Positions 1-9,334 of a DNA stretch of 12,386 nt are shown in pieces; within the stretch, counting starts at the first letter, position 1, and the number at the start of each line of letters is the position of its first letter. The stretch lies in assembly GCA_003024985.2 (NCBI GenBank), contig PXIH01S0004258.1; one strand, given 5' to 3'. This DNA is from Euperipatoides rowelli (taxonomy: Eukaryota; Onychophora; Udeonychophora; Euonychophora; Peripatopsidae). The translations under genes and the position numbers were made by a program. The notes below the pieces were generated by a model, which was not told where the DNA came from, searched no databases, and saw nothing but the letters and a program-made list of their open reading frames with translations.

Positions 1-190
1 TAATTATCGGCTAACCTAGTGATATTTAAAAAACTAAAACTAAATAAAATAGCACATTAAAAAATATATTACTAGTCTAGCCAATAATTATGTAAAAATG
101 AAAGTGTTATTTTATACTTTATCAAGTAAATAATAAAAATATTTAAATTTTGAGGGCTAAAACTAGAAATTTTATACTGGGAAAAAATAT

Positions 191-275
191 TTGCTCCCAC
201 TGACAAGTGACTGGGAGCAATTTGTGACTTATTGGGAGCATTTGCTCCCATTGCTCCCACTCAAATTCGAACTCT
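191..275. repeat. Inverted GCTCCCA motif cluster with B-box-like end
   Basis: TTGCTCCCA (191-199) faces TGGGAGCAA (212-220). A second TTGGGAGCA (232-240) faces TTTGCTCCCAT (241-251), and TTGCTCCCA follows again at 251-259. These could form two adjacent stem-loops. Just after them, on the minus strand, GAGTTCGAATTT resembles a pol III B box (GGTTCGANNCC). The block is more GC-rich than its surroundings. It may be the edge of a short interspersed element or a small foldback element. Confidence 0.45.
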
Positions 276-2018
276 GTCAGAGTAATATTTAGACATATTT
301 TTTAAGCAAACAAATATGACACACATTAAAAATGGATGTTTTAAAATCTATCTCCAGTGATCTTATTTTTTTAAATTCTTCAACATGAGATTTACAGTAA
401 AACTTTCTATGAACAAAAATCAGCTTAATCACATCATGTCATTAAAATGCTTCCTTTTATTAGTGCACTTTATACTAATCCTATAAGAGCTGCAGTAAAA
501 ATAATTTCAAAGTGCAAAGTATGATATAATTGCTGATTCCACACTCAATATAAATTTATTGGATTGAGATATAGCCAGTTACATCTCTTATCACGAGGAA
601 TGAAGTAAAGGAGAGCAGTATTGAGTCTTTCACTTCATATTAGTCTGTTGCAGGCTTGTTTAGTGATGTAGTAAAGTGCTGTAAGAGCAAGAGGAGAAAA
701 AAAGATGACTATTGACTCAGGGTATCAACTGCATGAGCGTTTTGAGATCATATAGTTAAATTTATTACAGATAGTATCACATGTTCTGATGACATCACAC
801 TACAATTTTATAAAGTCATAAACCCAGACTTTATATCTTTATAAAAGTTACAAGTAAGGAAACTGCAGCATTTTGCACTGTTAAGCATGTCTGAAAAAGC
901 ATTAAAAAATAAAAAAGAATTAAAATATACATTATTTTCTTGTTAATCATATGGTTTTACATTTTCCCTTCATATTACATATAGAATTCAACCTTGTAAT
1001 TTGATTTTACTACTTAAAATATTTATATTTGGTGAACATTAATCTCAAATATTTGTTTACGAGTATAAAATTAAAACTTATTTAACTTTATTGCTTAAAA
1101 ACTTTTGCACTTAGAGTGACTATCAATCTCATTATTAAAATATGAGTATAGAATTTCAACATTACAATTTTACGCTTCTTTGAATATCAATTTCAATAAA
1201 TTTTAAGCATTTAAAAATTAATTTATTTTCTAATTTATTTGCATCCTTATTCAAAAGAGAATACAAATATGTTTTATTCCCTTAGCCATCAACGAAAGGA
1301 AAAAAGTAGAATTGAAGTTGTATTTGGAGCATTAGCATTGACTTGGTGTAGACAAATTAATTCAAGAAGTTAATAAACTATAAGGTTTTCTTCTTGTTTA
1401 TCACTTTATTTTAGATTTGTATCCTATCATAAAAGATTGCTTATTAATTACCACTGGTCTGAACTATCAGGCTATCATTGACAATTCATAACATTTCACT
1501 AATTAGTATTTTTAAAAAGGCTTAGCATTATTATACTTCGGAAAGCATGACTAATATTTGAATTAATTTCTAAAGCTTGGAAAATGGATGGCAATTGTAA
1601 GTTTCCAAATCATCACCCTAACCAGATGACCTTTCTCAATTGTCAATTCTTATAGCCTGCAAATCTTATCTTGGCAATTAAATTAGTCACAATGTTTTAT
1701 AAATACGTTTATCGTGAAATAAACAAAACTTTAATAATGAACGAAATTTACTAGTTAATTATTAAAAACTTTTAACTCCATCTAAATATCTTATATCAAT
1801 ATTAATGGAACAGTATTTCAACAAAAAAAATTTGTATATTAAAAATTTTGTATTGTTCGAATTTAATATGACTCTTATTGAATTCAATATACATTTTCAA
1901 ACTCTAAATTGATCTCATATTTATTGGAGTTCTAATACATTTCCAATGTTTTTATTTTTTTTTATTTTAATCCTCTGACCCTGGAATTATGTGTGAGAAA
2001 AACCATGATTATCCATGA
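276..2018. other. AT-rich non-coding stretch
   Basis: I see no open frame with coding character, no paired splice sites bounding a plausible exon and no RNA gene. A weak inverted pair (ATGAAGT-AAAG near 599 and CTTTCACTTCAT near 628) is the only local structure noted. On the minus strand, two AATAAA motifs at 1951-1966 could serve as polyadenylation signals for the open frame ending at 2019, although such hexamers are expected by chance here. Confidence 0.4.
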
Positions 2019-2034
2019 CTATAAATAAATCAGA

Positions 2035-2078
2035 AAGTATGCCTGTGCGATATCTTGTGATATCTCACAGGCATACTT
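2035..2078. repeat. Near-perfect 20-bp stem-loop
   Basis: AAGTATGCCTGTGCGATATC (2035-2054) and its complement at 2059-2078 differ at a single position and are separated by only four bases (TTGT). The structure overlaps the far end of the minus-strand open frame, beyond the likely splice donor at 2207. It is therefore probably intronic or in a 3' untranslated region rather than coding. Confidence 0.7.
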
Positions 2079-2207
2079 GCATTCAATATTTGCAATTCCT
2101 GAAATCGCTGGCTGTGAAAAAATTTTCAAAGTACAAACTACAATTGTAAAAGCTGTGCCTGCAACACTAAATCCCATTACTGATTGGTCCCATTCTTCTT
2201 CTCTTAC

Positions 2208-2365
2208 CATACTTTGAAAATACCATTTAAAACTAATTGTCTTAAGAATAAGGGAGAATGACACTGATGTCCATTCCAGGCCAATATTCACATGCTCATT
2301 TAGAGAACCATGGAAGTGGCTTATAAGCAAGTCAAAATGTGAAATATCTGAATTGGTTATTCTTC
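2208..2365 (-). CDS. Probable exon with FHGSLNEHV...FKWYFQSM, unassigned
   Basis: On the minus strand an open stretch from 2393 to 2019 contains LLISHFHGSLNEHVNIGLEW and, further on, TISFKWYFQSM. The latter is followed directly by a good donor (ATG then GTAAGA) at 2207, so the exon probably ends at 2208. Acceptors in the right place are CAAG (start 2365), GAAG (2361) and CAG (2347). None gives the phase-0 start that the donor at 2488 requires. Alternatively the frame continues to a TAG at 2021-2019, with AATAAA-like sequences on the same strand at 1966-1961 and 1956-1951, making this the terminal exon. The peptide looks structured, with alternating hydrophobic helices and aromatic residues, but I do not recognise it. 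The start is uncertain by about 20 bases. Confidence 0.45.
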
Positions 2366-2487
2366 CTTGAAAGATGTAATTTAATAATTGCAAAAGTTAA
2401 AAAAGAACAAATCTATATGCATGTTAAAAATGAAAAAAAAAAAAAATCTTCCCACATATCAAACAAATATCAGAAAAAATAAATTAC

Positions 2488-2569
2488 CTGTTCAACACAA
2501 CTGCTAACAAACTGGTGCTGAAAATCAGGAAGATGCCCCAATTGGTCAGCTATTGTTTCAGTAACAAAC
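2488..2569 (-). CDS. Probable internal exon, unassigned
   Basis: This 82-nt exon has a CATTTAG acceptor and a strong CAG-GTAATT donor. Only one of its three frames is open: one leading base, then 27 codons ending at phase 0. The peptide includes TETIADQLGHLPDFQHQF and SSCVEQ, which looks like an amphipathic helix. Base composition is less AT-rich than the flanks, as expected for coding DNA. I do not recognise it. It may be a later or divergent part of the SZT2-like protein, or belong to a second minus-strand gene starting between here and 3594. Confidence 0.5.
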
Positions 2570-3458
2570 CTAAATGAACAAATTTCCCATTTAATTTACA
2601 ATTGTTATAATTGGAGATAGACATTTTGGGCTGTAAACAAAGGTGACAGATCAATAATAATAAATATATCAAAATATTAGCAATTCAAACAACAAATAAA
2701 TCACCAATGCAAAATAACAATTAATTAATTTATTATATCTTGGGAAAAATTGATCTTGATGTCCTGTAGTTTTCATCAGCTAGGCTATTTAAAAAGATAA
2801 AATAAAAATGGATAGGAAAAAAAAGTTATATACATTAGGCATTTTATCTAGAACATCCAGCAGGGGGCCTAAAAAAATAATCAATACATATTTTAGTTTA
2901 AATGGTTGTGTTTCAAAATTCTTAATGAATTTTTAAAAATTTGTCCACCAAAAATATCAAGTTTAAAATAAAAAAGTGTCTTGCAATAAATTCATCTCCG
3001 ATTAATCATCAAACCAATTAAGGATATGTGAATTTATGAAAATTGAAATTTTAATTTAAAATAAAATGATTTAATAATTCCTATAATTCTCGATTTTTTT
3101 TTTTTTTAAATTCATTAAGTCTAGATCAACTATAAAGCGATTATTTTTTTAAAAGAAAATAATGGTTCATAGTGTTTATTAATATTATTGTACTTCTAAT
3201 CATTTTTATAATATTCTCTTTATTATTCTCAATTAGTAGGTTTACTGCATGCCAAAAAGCACAAAGACACAGAATTCCTGATGAAAATTATGGGATACCC
3301 TCATGAATACTAAGATTTGTCCGATTTAAATATTTTTGGAGCAATATTGTTCATGTGACAATAAAGAAAAATGAGCAAAGTCTATTTTGTTTGTAATAAA
3401 TTAACTATTTTATTTTTAAAAAAAATCATCTATAATCTGATTTTTTTTTAGTATTTAC

Positions 3459-3486
3459 TTTAAAAATTCAGAAGGTTTTTGAAACA
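3459..3486 (-). CDS. Possible 28-nt exon linking to 2569
   Basis: This is a tentative small exon with the acceptor TTATTGTATGCAAAG and the donor GTAAAT. It supplies the two bases needed after the exon ending at 3594 and leaves two bases (AA) that join G at 2569, so both junctions are in phase. The peptide is MFQKPSEFLK. A gapped comparison with the SZT2 segment FVFGPE...SLTQF is possible but weak, and the FVFG core is absent. The short length and AT-rich setting mean that chance signals cannot be ruled out. Confidence 0.25.
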
Positions 3487-3593
3487 CTTTGCATACAATA
3501 ATAAAAACACAATTCAACTCAAATGAAAAATACACAAACAATGTTTATTTATTTTTTCTTTCTTTGCAATAAACTCTTGGTTATACTTCTTAC

Positions 3594-3677
3594 TTTGATT
3601 CAGACAGACTGGAATGGTTGATCTGTGAGGTGATTTCTGGACAAACGTCAGTAGACTTTCCATTATATAGCATTTGC
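3594..3677 (-). CDS. SZT2: SZT2-like gene, exon with SPHRST motif
   Basis: This 84-nt exon has a TTTCCAG acceptor and a GTAAGA donor. It encodes 27 codons containing MESLLTFVQKSPHRST and then VCLNQ. The remembered SZT2 sequence here is a helix ending in AAHIHSSPGRSTCLRQ, so the SP-x-RST and C-L-x-Q positions agree. A second frame is also open through the exon and would join 5452 (GA) and 2569 (G) without any phase break. It was rejected because its peptide (MLYNGKSTDVCPEITS...) shows no resemblance to the family. The family frame leaves one base at the donor. The next SZT2 block expected, containing FVFGPE, was not found downstream. Confidence 0.6.
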
Positions 3678-3851
3678 CTGGAAACCCATAGAAAAGTAAC
3701 CCGTCAGTAAGAGACAATTCTTTTAAGGGTGTCACAAGCAGAACGTGCAAAATTTAAGCATTAACAAGCAACAACCATGATTGGCCAACAGCAAAACAAC
3801 ACGTTGGAGAAAATTCAGGCCAATCTTTGAATGGTACCACACTTTAAATAC

Positions 3852-3899
3852 AATGTTTTTTAATTAGTCCAAACTTTATTTCATCTTCCACAAGCAAGT
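3852..3899 (-). CDS. SZT2: SZT2-like gene, short exon LLVEDEIKFGLIKKH
   Basis: This 48-nt exon follows a good polypyrimidine acceptor (TTAATTTTTTTAAG); an in-frame TAA just before it forces the splice at this point. It encodes LLVEDEIKFGLIKKH plus part codons at each end. I recall SZT2 having NEIRWLLEDEM followed by GALRR at the equivalent place. Joining VEEE of the previous exon to D-LLVEDEI aligns residue for residue, which argues that no exon is missing between them. The donor (CATT then GTATTT) is weak. Its single leftover T matches the two-base start of the exon at 3677. The 5' side is one base out of phase with the donor at 5452. Confidence 0.5.
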
Positions 3900-5451
3900 C
3901 TTAAAAAAATTAATTAAATATACAGTATATGTATATACTTCATGCACAAACATAAGGGGGGGGGGATAAACATTAAACAATATGTCGAACATTTTCAGTT
4001 TAAGCAAAAACAAGAATGAATTAGAACCAATCAAAATAACTTATTTTGAGCTATAACAAATTTAAGCATATATTGTGTAAACTTAGTTGTATTTATTAAA
4101 AATGTCTAATTTCATTCAAAATTTCCTTATTGCTTTCAGAAGTTGAGATTTCATTTCACAATGATCAAATAGATTGCTAAATTAATATATTCTTTGATTC
4201 TAACTCAATACGCTAAGGACAATGAACAATTTAAATAGTAAAGGGGATCAATACAAAGAATAGAGAAACAAACAAACAAAAAAATAACTTAAATAAGCTT
4301 TATAATGAATTGATAAAATATTCCTCAAAAATTCAATTACAGTATATGAACAATTTGACTCTGAAAGTAAATGAAAGGGAAATTTTTTTTTTTAAAGCTT
4401 AAAATCAAAAAAATATTTTACAAATCACAATCACACCTCCTCATTAGTATAAATTTTTACACAGAATGTCCTGGCATTAGATAACCACACAAAATATATT
4501 TTACCACTCTTCTGAAAACAGTAGTGTTAGCAGTATAAAGTGGAAGGTTGATTAAATGGAATTTTTGATTATTTGTGTAAAGGTATCAATGATGGCCTCA
4601 AGAATCAATAATTTGTGCTCCCTCTGGCCAATTATTGATTCTTGCGGTCATCATTGATAATTAATTCATTAACATGGGTCCCTTTATAAACTAATTACAA
4701 AAGAAATTATTGGAAAAGTAAAAATGATATTAGGATTATAACATTTGCCTATGTGGATTGTTTGAAATTGTTTTTTTACTCAGTATATAAATTGATATAC
4801 GTAATATACCATTAAAATGTTTCAATGATAAATCTCTCAAATTTATCTACAAAATACCTAAAAAAAAAAAAAAAACAAATGAAGAAATTTCATGCTTAGC
4901 ATATTTTTCTATTAGGTTTCGTAGAAACATGATTTTTCCACTTTGGACAATTACATTTCTTCTCAATAAGTGAAATTCTTATTTCTAAACTCTTAAGAAA
5001 CTACTTATTATGAACCAAACAAGTTTCCATGTTTTAATAACAGCCATTCTTATCTATGGATGTTTTTTTTTTAATTTAATCTATTTTAAAAATAAAAAAT
5101 TAAATGTAGACTATTTCATACATCTCGTCAAAAAGATTATCACCAGTGAAAAAAATCTATTAAAATAAAAATATAGTGGTTAATAACTTTATAGATAATA
5201 ATTTACTTTTTATAATTTCTGATGTTCATTACAAAATGTTTTTTTTATATATTGAACATTATATTGTCTTATAATCATTGTTGAAATATAAGCTCTATGT
5301 CATCATATGATCATACAAATAAAATACAACAATTAACAATGATCAAATTAAAATGTCTGCAGGCTTGGATAAATCAATCAATAAAGTGCATAAAGAAGAG
5401 AAATGTTATTAGGTTCTGAAATATTAATAAATGTCATTGACAACAACTTAC
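3900..5451. other. Intron between SZT2-like exons
   Basis: This AT-rich intron contains the 30-bp hairpin, a run of ten Gs (3956-3965) and a long A run (about 4861-4875; a T run in the transcript). I searched the minus strand for an exon that would fix the phase break and found none. A poly-T acceptor near 4860 opens a frame (YFVDKFERFIIETF), but it reaches a stop before any donor and was not accepted. Confidence 0.5.
4584..4659. repeat. 30-bp stem, 16-nt loop hairpin
   Basis: The arms 4584-4613 and 4630-4659 pair along their whole length with one mismatch (T4598 against C4645) and one G-T wobble (G4595 against T4648, read in the plus-strand RNA). The loop is 16 nt and more GC-rich than its surroundings. 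In a plus-strand RNA the wobble is tolerated, while a minus-strand RNA would carry two mismatches there. The hairpin sits in the intron between 5452 and 3899. It could be a hairpin RNA precursor or a short foldback element; the sequence does not decide. Confidence 0.6.
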
Positions 5452-5689
5452 TCTTCTTCAACTGATGATAAGCTGACAATGTCTTCTTTAGCTCTTTGGG
5501 ACAAGTCTCCTTGGGGTGGAGAAATTCCTCCACTGCACAAGGAAATAGTACGATCGGAATGTTGAGTTCCAACAGTGTATGGAACTAAAATGTCCAATGA
5601 CAGTGTTAAACAAAGAATATCCATCGTAATCTGAAGATCGACCAGATCAATCTCATTTCCAGTATTTTCCACACATTCAATTACTTCAT
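5452..5689 (-). CDS. SZT2: SZT2-like gene, exon with DLQITMDILCLTL block
   Basis: This 238-nt exon has an acceptor ending AAAATAG and a GTAAGT donor. Its first two bases (AT) join the final A of the preceding exon to make AAT, giving SLPTCL-NEVIECVEN. IDLVDLQITMDILCLTL follows; in SZT2 I recall a similar segment (LRDLSVTLDVFMLTL) directly after the SLPTCL motif. The rest (GISPPQGDLSQRAKEDIV, then SLSSVEEE) is a polar linker leading to a helix. The exon ends two bases into a codon (GA), but the next recognisable exon expects only one base there. In the unspliced sequence a TAA stop follows immediately, so it must end here or be broken. No signal peptide or membrane segment is visible, as expected for a soluble scaffold. 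Confidence 0.77.
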
Positions 5690-5823
5690 CTATTTTAATA
5701 AAATAAAGTCAATATTAAAAAACAAAAATATATGAAAATATAAAATTTCTAAAAAAAAAAGATAATTTTCATTGATGATGATCAAACAAATGAAGATTAT
5801 TTATTTTTAAATTTGTGACTTAC

Positions 5824-6111
5824 TTAAACATGTTGGCAAACTTTGCACAACACAGTTACCAACAGAATTGCCAACAGCTTGACCAGAAGAATTTTTCAAT
5901 CGCACAGAACAAATCAGCTGCACAAATAATGGAGGCATTTCTTCATCATAATCCCCTGTGGATGCTTCGTTTTGATCTGCATACGAGCCTATAGATGCAG
6001 AATCCAAATTAGATCGTTGACAATCAAAGCTACCAGCTCGATTAGTTGACGAAACATAATCGTCGGCAAAAACTTCATTGGCACTTTCAGTATCGGCTGG
6101 CATATTCGCTT
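5824..6111 (-). CDS. SZT2: SZT2-like gene, exon with MPPLFVQL / SLPTCL block
   Basis: This 288-nt exon is bounded by an ACTTTTCAG acceptor and a GTAAGT donor. It takes two bases of its first codon and leaves one of its last. The first half is an acidic, Ser/Asn-rich linker containing SNLDSAS. The second half is compact and hydrophobic: MPPLFVQLICSVRLKN, then VVQSLPTCL. From memory, human SZT2 has an LDSASL linker followed by a PPLFLHLTCSVRL stretch and SLPTCL in the same order; that match is the main reason for the assignment. SZT2 is the scaffold subunit of KICSTOR, which recruits GATOR1 to lysosomes and is needed for amino-acid control of mTORC1. The GQAVGNSVGN insertion before VVQSLPTCL appears to be extra relative to vertebrates. 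Confidence 0.8.
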
Positions 6112-7316
6112 CTGAAAAGTAATATTATTCAAAGATATTTTTTAAAAATACTTAAAAATATAACTTTAAATAGGAAAATAAAACTTACTAATAAAATAAA
6201 GGTAAACAAATAAAACCCCATTATTATATAAAGCTAAATTCTGATGCACAGTAAATAAAGTGTAATGCATCATAAAATAAATGATTGTTTTTCTTTTTTA
6301 CATATCAAGAGTATTTCTTAGTGCATGGATATATCATTACAACAACTGTTTGAATTGCAAGTAAATCTGACCAAGGAGAACAGATATCGGTATATCCTAC
6401 TTCTCAATTTTCAACAATTGCTTAGAATTAGAGGTTTGTGAGGCATAATTATTTTATTTTGAATTGTTAAATTTTTACAAAAACTTGTAAGTTTATGTCG
6501 AGTAATTTTACATATCAATGCAATATGCTATGGCAATTTAATTTTTCCACTAAATTTTAAATTCTAAAATTATGTTCTTTTTTTTACTGTGTAACTTATT
6601 GTTAGCAGAAATATATTAGACTTAAAACCAAAGCTATTGATTTATTTTACTAATAACAGTAACAGCTGAGACACACAGACAATTGGATGGAATTTGTAAT
6701 AATGAAGAAAAATGTTTTCAAATGGTGAACAAGCTAGAATAAAATTCATGTTTTTACAACTTTTCAGATTTTTTTTCTGACACCCTGCCACATATAACAT
6801 TGTATTTGAAATAAATTACTTCTTAATATACAATGCAAAAATATTATGCTGTTAAAACAGAAGCTTTTATGGACTTTAACAAATATAAGACAAGTTAGAA
6901 GCCATAAAATGTGAAATTCAAGAAGAAATAATTTATTGACAAAGACGAATCATTAAAAAATTCTAGTTACTTTTCAACTATCTGCCGGTATTGTATTTGA
7001 TTCCTATAATTACCGTAATCTAATATTTTAATCAATGTGAAATATCTTAACCTGAGATAGAGTCTAAATCAAGATAATGCTTTCCACAAAGATTCAAATA
7101 TTATCATTGTGCTCCGTTACTTGTCAAAATCAAAAGAAAAAAGAGAAATTAATATTTTTCCAATGGATCAGTGAATAAAAATGATTATCACAACAATAGT
7201 TAAAACTGTAGAATATAATAAATTATAATCAAGAAAAAAAAAAAAAATTAAGGAAAAAAATATGAAAATGTAAGTTTATATAAATGAATTCCTATTTTGT
7301 TACATTACTTTGTTCG
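6112..7316. other. Large intron, proximal AT-rich part
   Basis: This is the part of the 4.4 kb intron nearest the 5824-6111 exon. It is AT-rich with scattered A and T runs. I see no exon with coding character, no RNA gene and no repeat of note. Confidence 0.4.
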
Positions 7317-7425
7317 TTATTTTATGTGTTGTTTACGATTGAGCATGTATTAGTATTTTCAATAATAAAGGTCATGCTCATATAATCTGATCAATTATAA
7401 AGATCGTAAACATTGCATAAAATAA
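7317..7425. repeat. Imperfect inverted repeat, foldback-like
   Basis: The arms 7317-7339 and 7403-7425 match at 20 of 23 positions after complementing, sharing TTATTTTATG and TGTTTACGAT around a three-base difference. Inside them, TGAGCATG (7340-7347) pairs with CATGCTCA (7373-7380). Only AT-rich spacer remains between. It could be a tiny miniature inverted-repeat element or a structured intronic segment. No target-site duplication is obvious. Confidence 0.45.
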
Positions 7426-7499
7426 ACAAACTTTCTTGTAAGTACGATTTAATGCTAATTTTATTCATGGAATTCATGTTACATACACACACATTCTAA

Positions 7500-8330
7500 T
7501 AAAAATAATGTAGCGAGTATCCTTTTTGTTGTGCTTGGATGGAATCAGCATGACTTTCCATCCCAAGTATTTTAAGGCATTTATGTTTTTCCCCCTTGCA
7601 ACTGGATCGGAATATGCCAATCCATTGAGTACATTCCGCCACTGTAGGCTACTATGGTGACGTAGACATTTTCATCAGTCTGGGATTTTCAGTTCTTTCA
7701 TTATTTATTCTTTATATGTTGTACGATTGAACAAATTATTCCATCATTTATTATATAAATGCAATTATTTGTGTTACAGTATTCAGTTGTTCCAGTAATT
7801 ATGAGTTCCAGTCAAATATTATTTTTTCCAGTTATTTATTTCGAACTTCTTATTTTATTATCCAGAACTTTATTTTATTACAGTTTATTGTGCAGCCAGT
7901 ACAACTAACCATATAGCAACCTTGCTTCAAACCGGAGTAAATCTTATTAGCAGCTGCCATTCTGTAAGCAGAGTGTCAACAACTAATTCATTTGCTGTTC
8001 TAGTTTGTCATATAGTTTCCACTGACTTTCTTTCATAACAAACATTTCTTTATCTAGTAAAATTTTAAAAAATATTCATACTTATACACCATAAATCATT
8101 GCTTCTTTTCGTATCGTATCGGTCAGAAATACTGCCGGCTACGCGAGGGTAACCAATTCCCGGTATTATGGGCTATACAGTATAACAACTAGGTTATGGA
8201 CAACACACTATGGCTCGCACCTGACCGCACAGAGCCATTACAGGAAATCACATGACATAACACCACAACATATAACTGGACAAGTAAACAAATAAACATT
8301 TAATAAATAAATTTGGTTTCTTCTCTTGTT
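7500..8330. other. CpG-richer segment, possible transposon fragment
   Basis: This part of the large intron carries clustered CpGs at 7607-7660 and 8108-8165 and again near 8215-8230, against a CpG-poor background. It includes GTGACGTAGAC near 7658 and a small inverted pair (CTTGGATGGAA / TTCCATCCCAAG, about 7533-7566). I see no open frame of note and could not define termini. It may be a relatively young mobile-element fragment such as a solo LTR, or a regulatory patch. Confidence 0.25.
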
Positions 8331-8372
8331 CTTGATAGATTTTGTTCCCTATCTTGTTAGGGATTTGTCTCT

Positions 8373-9105
8373 TTGGCATTCTCTCGGCTCTCTTCTATTT
8401 TATTCTTTTTAGAGCGTTTCTTCTTTACTTTTAGCGAACTACTTATTCCTCTGCTTATCATTCTTCTGATTCTTGATCTTCTGCTTGTTCTGGTGCTTCT
8501 TTGCTCTTATGTTTCTGTTCTTGATCTTCTGCTTCTTGTTTCTTATTCTTCTATTTATTCCTCTGCTTCTTGTTTCTTTTTCTTCTTGTTCTACTTTTTT
8601 GTTCTGGTGCTTCCCATTTGTTTTTCAGCTTCTATGCTTGTTCTACTTCAGCTTTGTTTCTTTTTCTTTTTGTTCTGCTTCTCCTTCTACTGCTTATTCC
8701 TCTGCTTTTTATTCTAGTTCTATTTCTGCTTCTATTTTTGTTCTGCTTCTTGTTCTACTTCTTATTCACCTGCTTATTATTCTGCTTCTTTTACTACTAA
8801 TTCATCTACATCTCTCTCTTGTTCTTCTGCAATTACTTCTGATTCTTGTTCTGCTTCTATTCATGTTCTGCTTCTGGTTGTTTCTTNTTCTGCTATTTAT
8901 TATTCTCTTTCTTCTGCTTCTTATTCATCTACTGCTTATTCCTCTGCTTCTCATTCTGCTTCTTGTTCTTTTGCCACTTGTTTCTTCTTATTCTGCTCCT
9001 TATGGTTCTAGTTGATTTTTTTAATCTTTTTTGGTTCTGCTTCTTGTTCTCCATCTTCTATTCTTGTTCTGCTTCTTATTCTTATTCTCTTCTATATTAT
9101 CCTTA
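8373..9105. repeat. Degenerate polypyrimidine minisatellite
   Basis: About 730 bp of almost uninterrupted T/C on the plus strand is built from variants of TTCTGCTTCTTGTTCT and TTATTCCTCTGCTTC, units of about 14-18 bases. The single N at 8887 falls inside it, consistent with a hard-to-read repeat. Plus-strand open frames here are Leu/Phe/Ser-rich artefacts of the repeat. The minus strand, which is the transcribed strand of the host gene, would be GAA/CAG-rich RNA but is broken by stops. Long purine-pyrimidine tracts can form triplex DNA. Confidence 0.75.
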
Positions 9106-9334
9106 ATCTGATAATTGAAATCCTCTATAATTTCTTCTATATAGACCGCCACCATATTCTTCAGACTTATTACTTCCAAATCATGGTCATTTCAAATTCC
9201 CACGTAAGGCATTAGAATAATTTATTATGCATTTAAGTTTAAAATAGAATGCTAAAATCATGTTTATTTGAGAGGTAGACATGTTCTGCTAAAGATTAAA
9301 CTGTGATAGCCCCAAGTACAATTCTGTTATCTTG

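Noticed and set aside
72-260. 62-codon minus-strand open frame
   Set aside because: It spans the GCTCCCA inverted repeats and AT-rich DNA, with no splice or start support and no coding character.
3230-3275. Short frame with FVLFGMQ after TTTTCATCAG, considered as the missing FVFGPE block
   Set aside because: Phase is wrong for the preceding exon, a stop follows at once and the residue pattern does not match.
3594-3677. Alternative frame giving MLYNGKSTDVCPEITS, which joins 5452 and 2569 in phase
   Set aside because: It is the simplest chain by phase alone, but the peptide has no family resemblance, while the other frame carries the SP-x-RST motif. RNA data could reverse this.
4440-4520. Possible exon after CTGTTTTCAG near 4515 (KSGKIYFVWLSNARTF)
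   Set aside because: Good acceptor, but no suitable donor before the stop, the wrong phase for its neighbours and no SZT2 similarity.
4811-4861. Possible exon after a poly-T acceptor (YFVDKFERFIIETF)
   Set aside because: It would start in the correct phase after 5452, but a TAA stop precedes any donor and the alignment leaves no room for extra residues.
8100-8240. LTR boundary or primer-binding site next to the CpG-rich patch
   Set aside because: No paired TG...CA ends, no duplicated flank and no recognisable primer-binding site could be defined by eye.
8373-9215. Several overlapping plus-strand open frames of 67-180 codons, Leu/Phe/Ser-rich
   Set aside because: They arise from the polypyrimidine repeat: all frames are open because T/C-rich sequence rarely forms stops. 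No start context, splice signals or recognisable domain.
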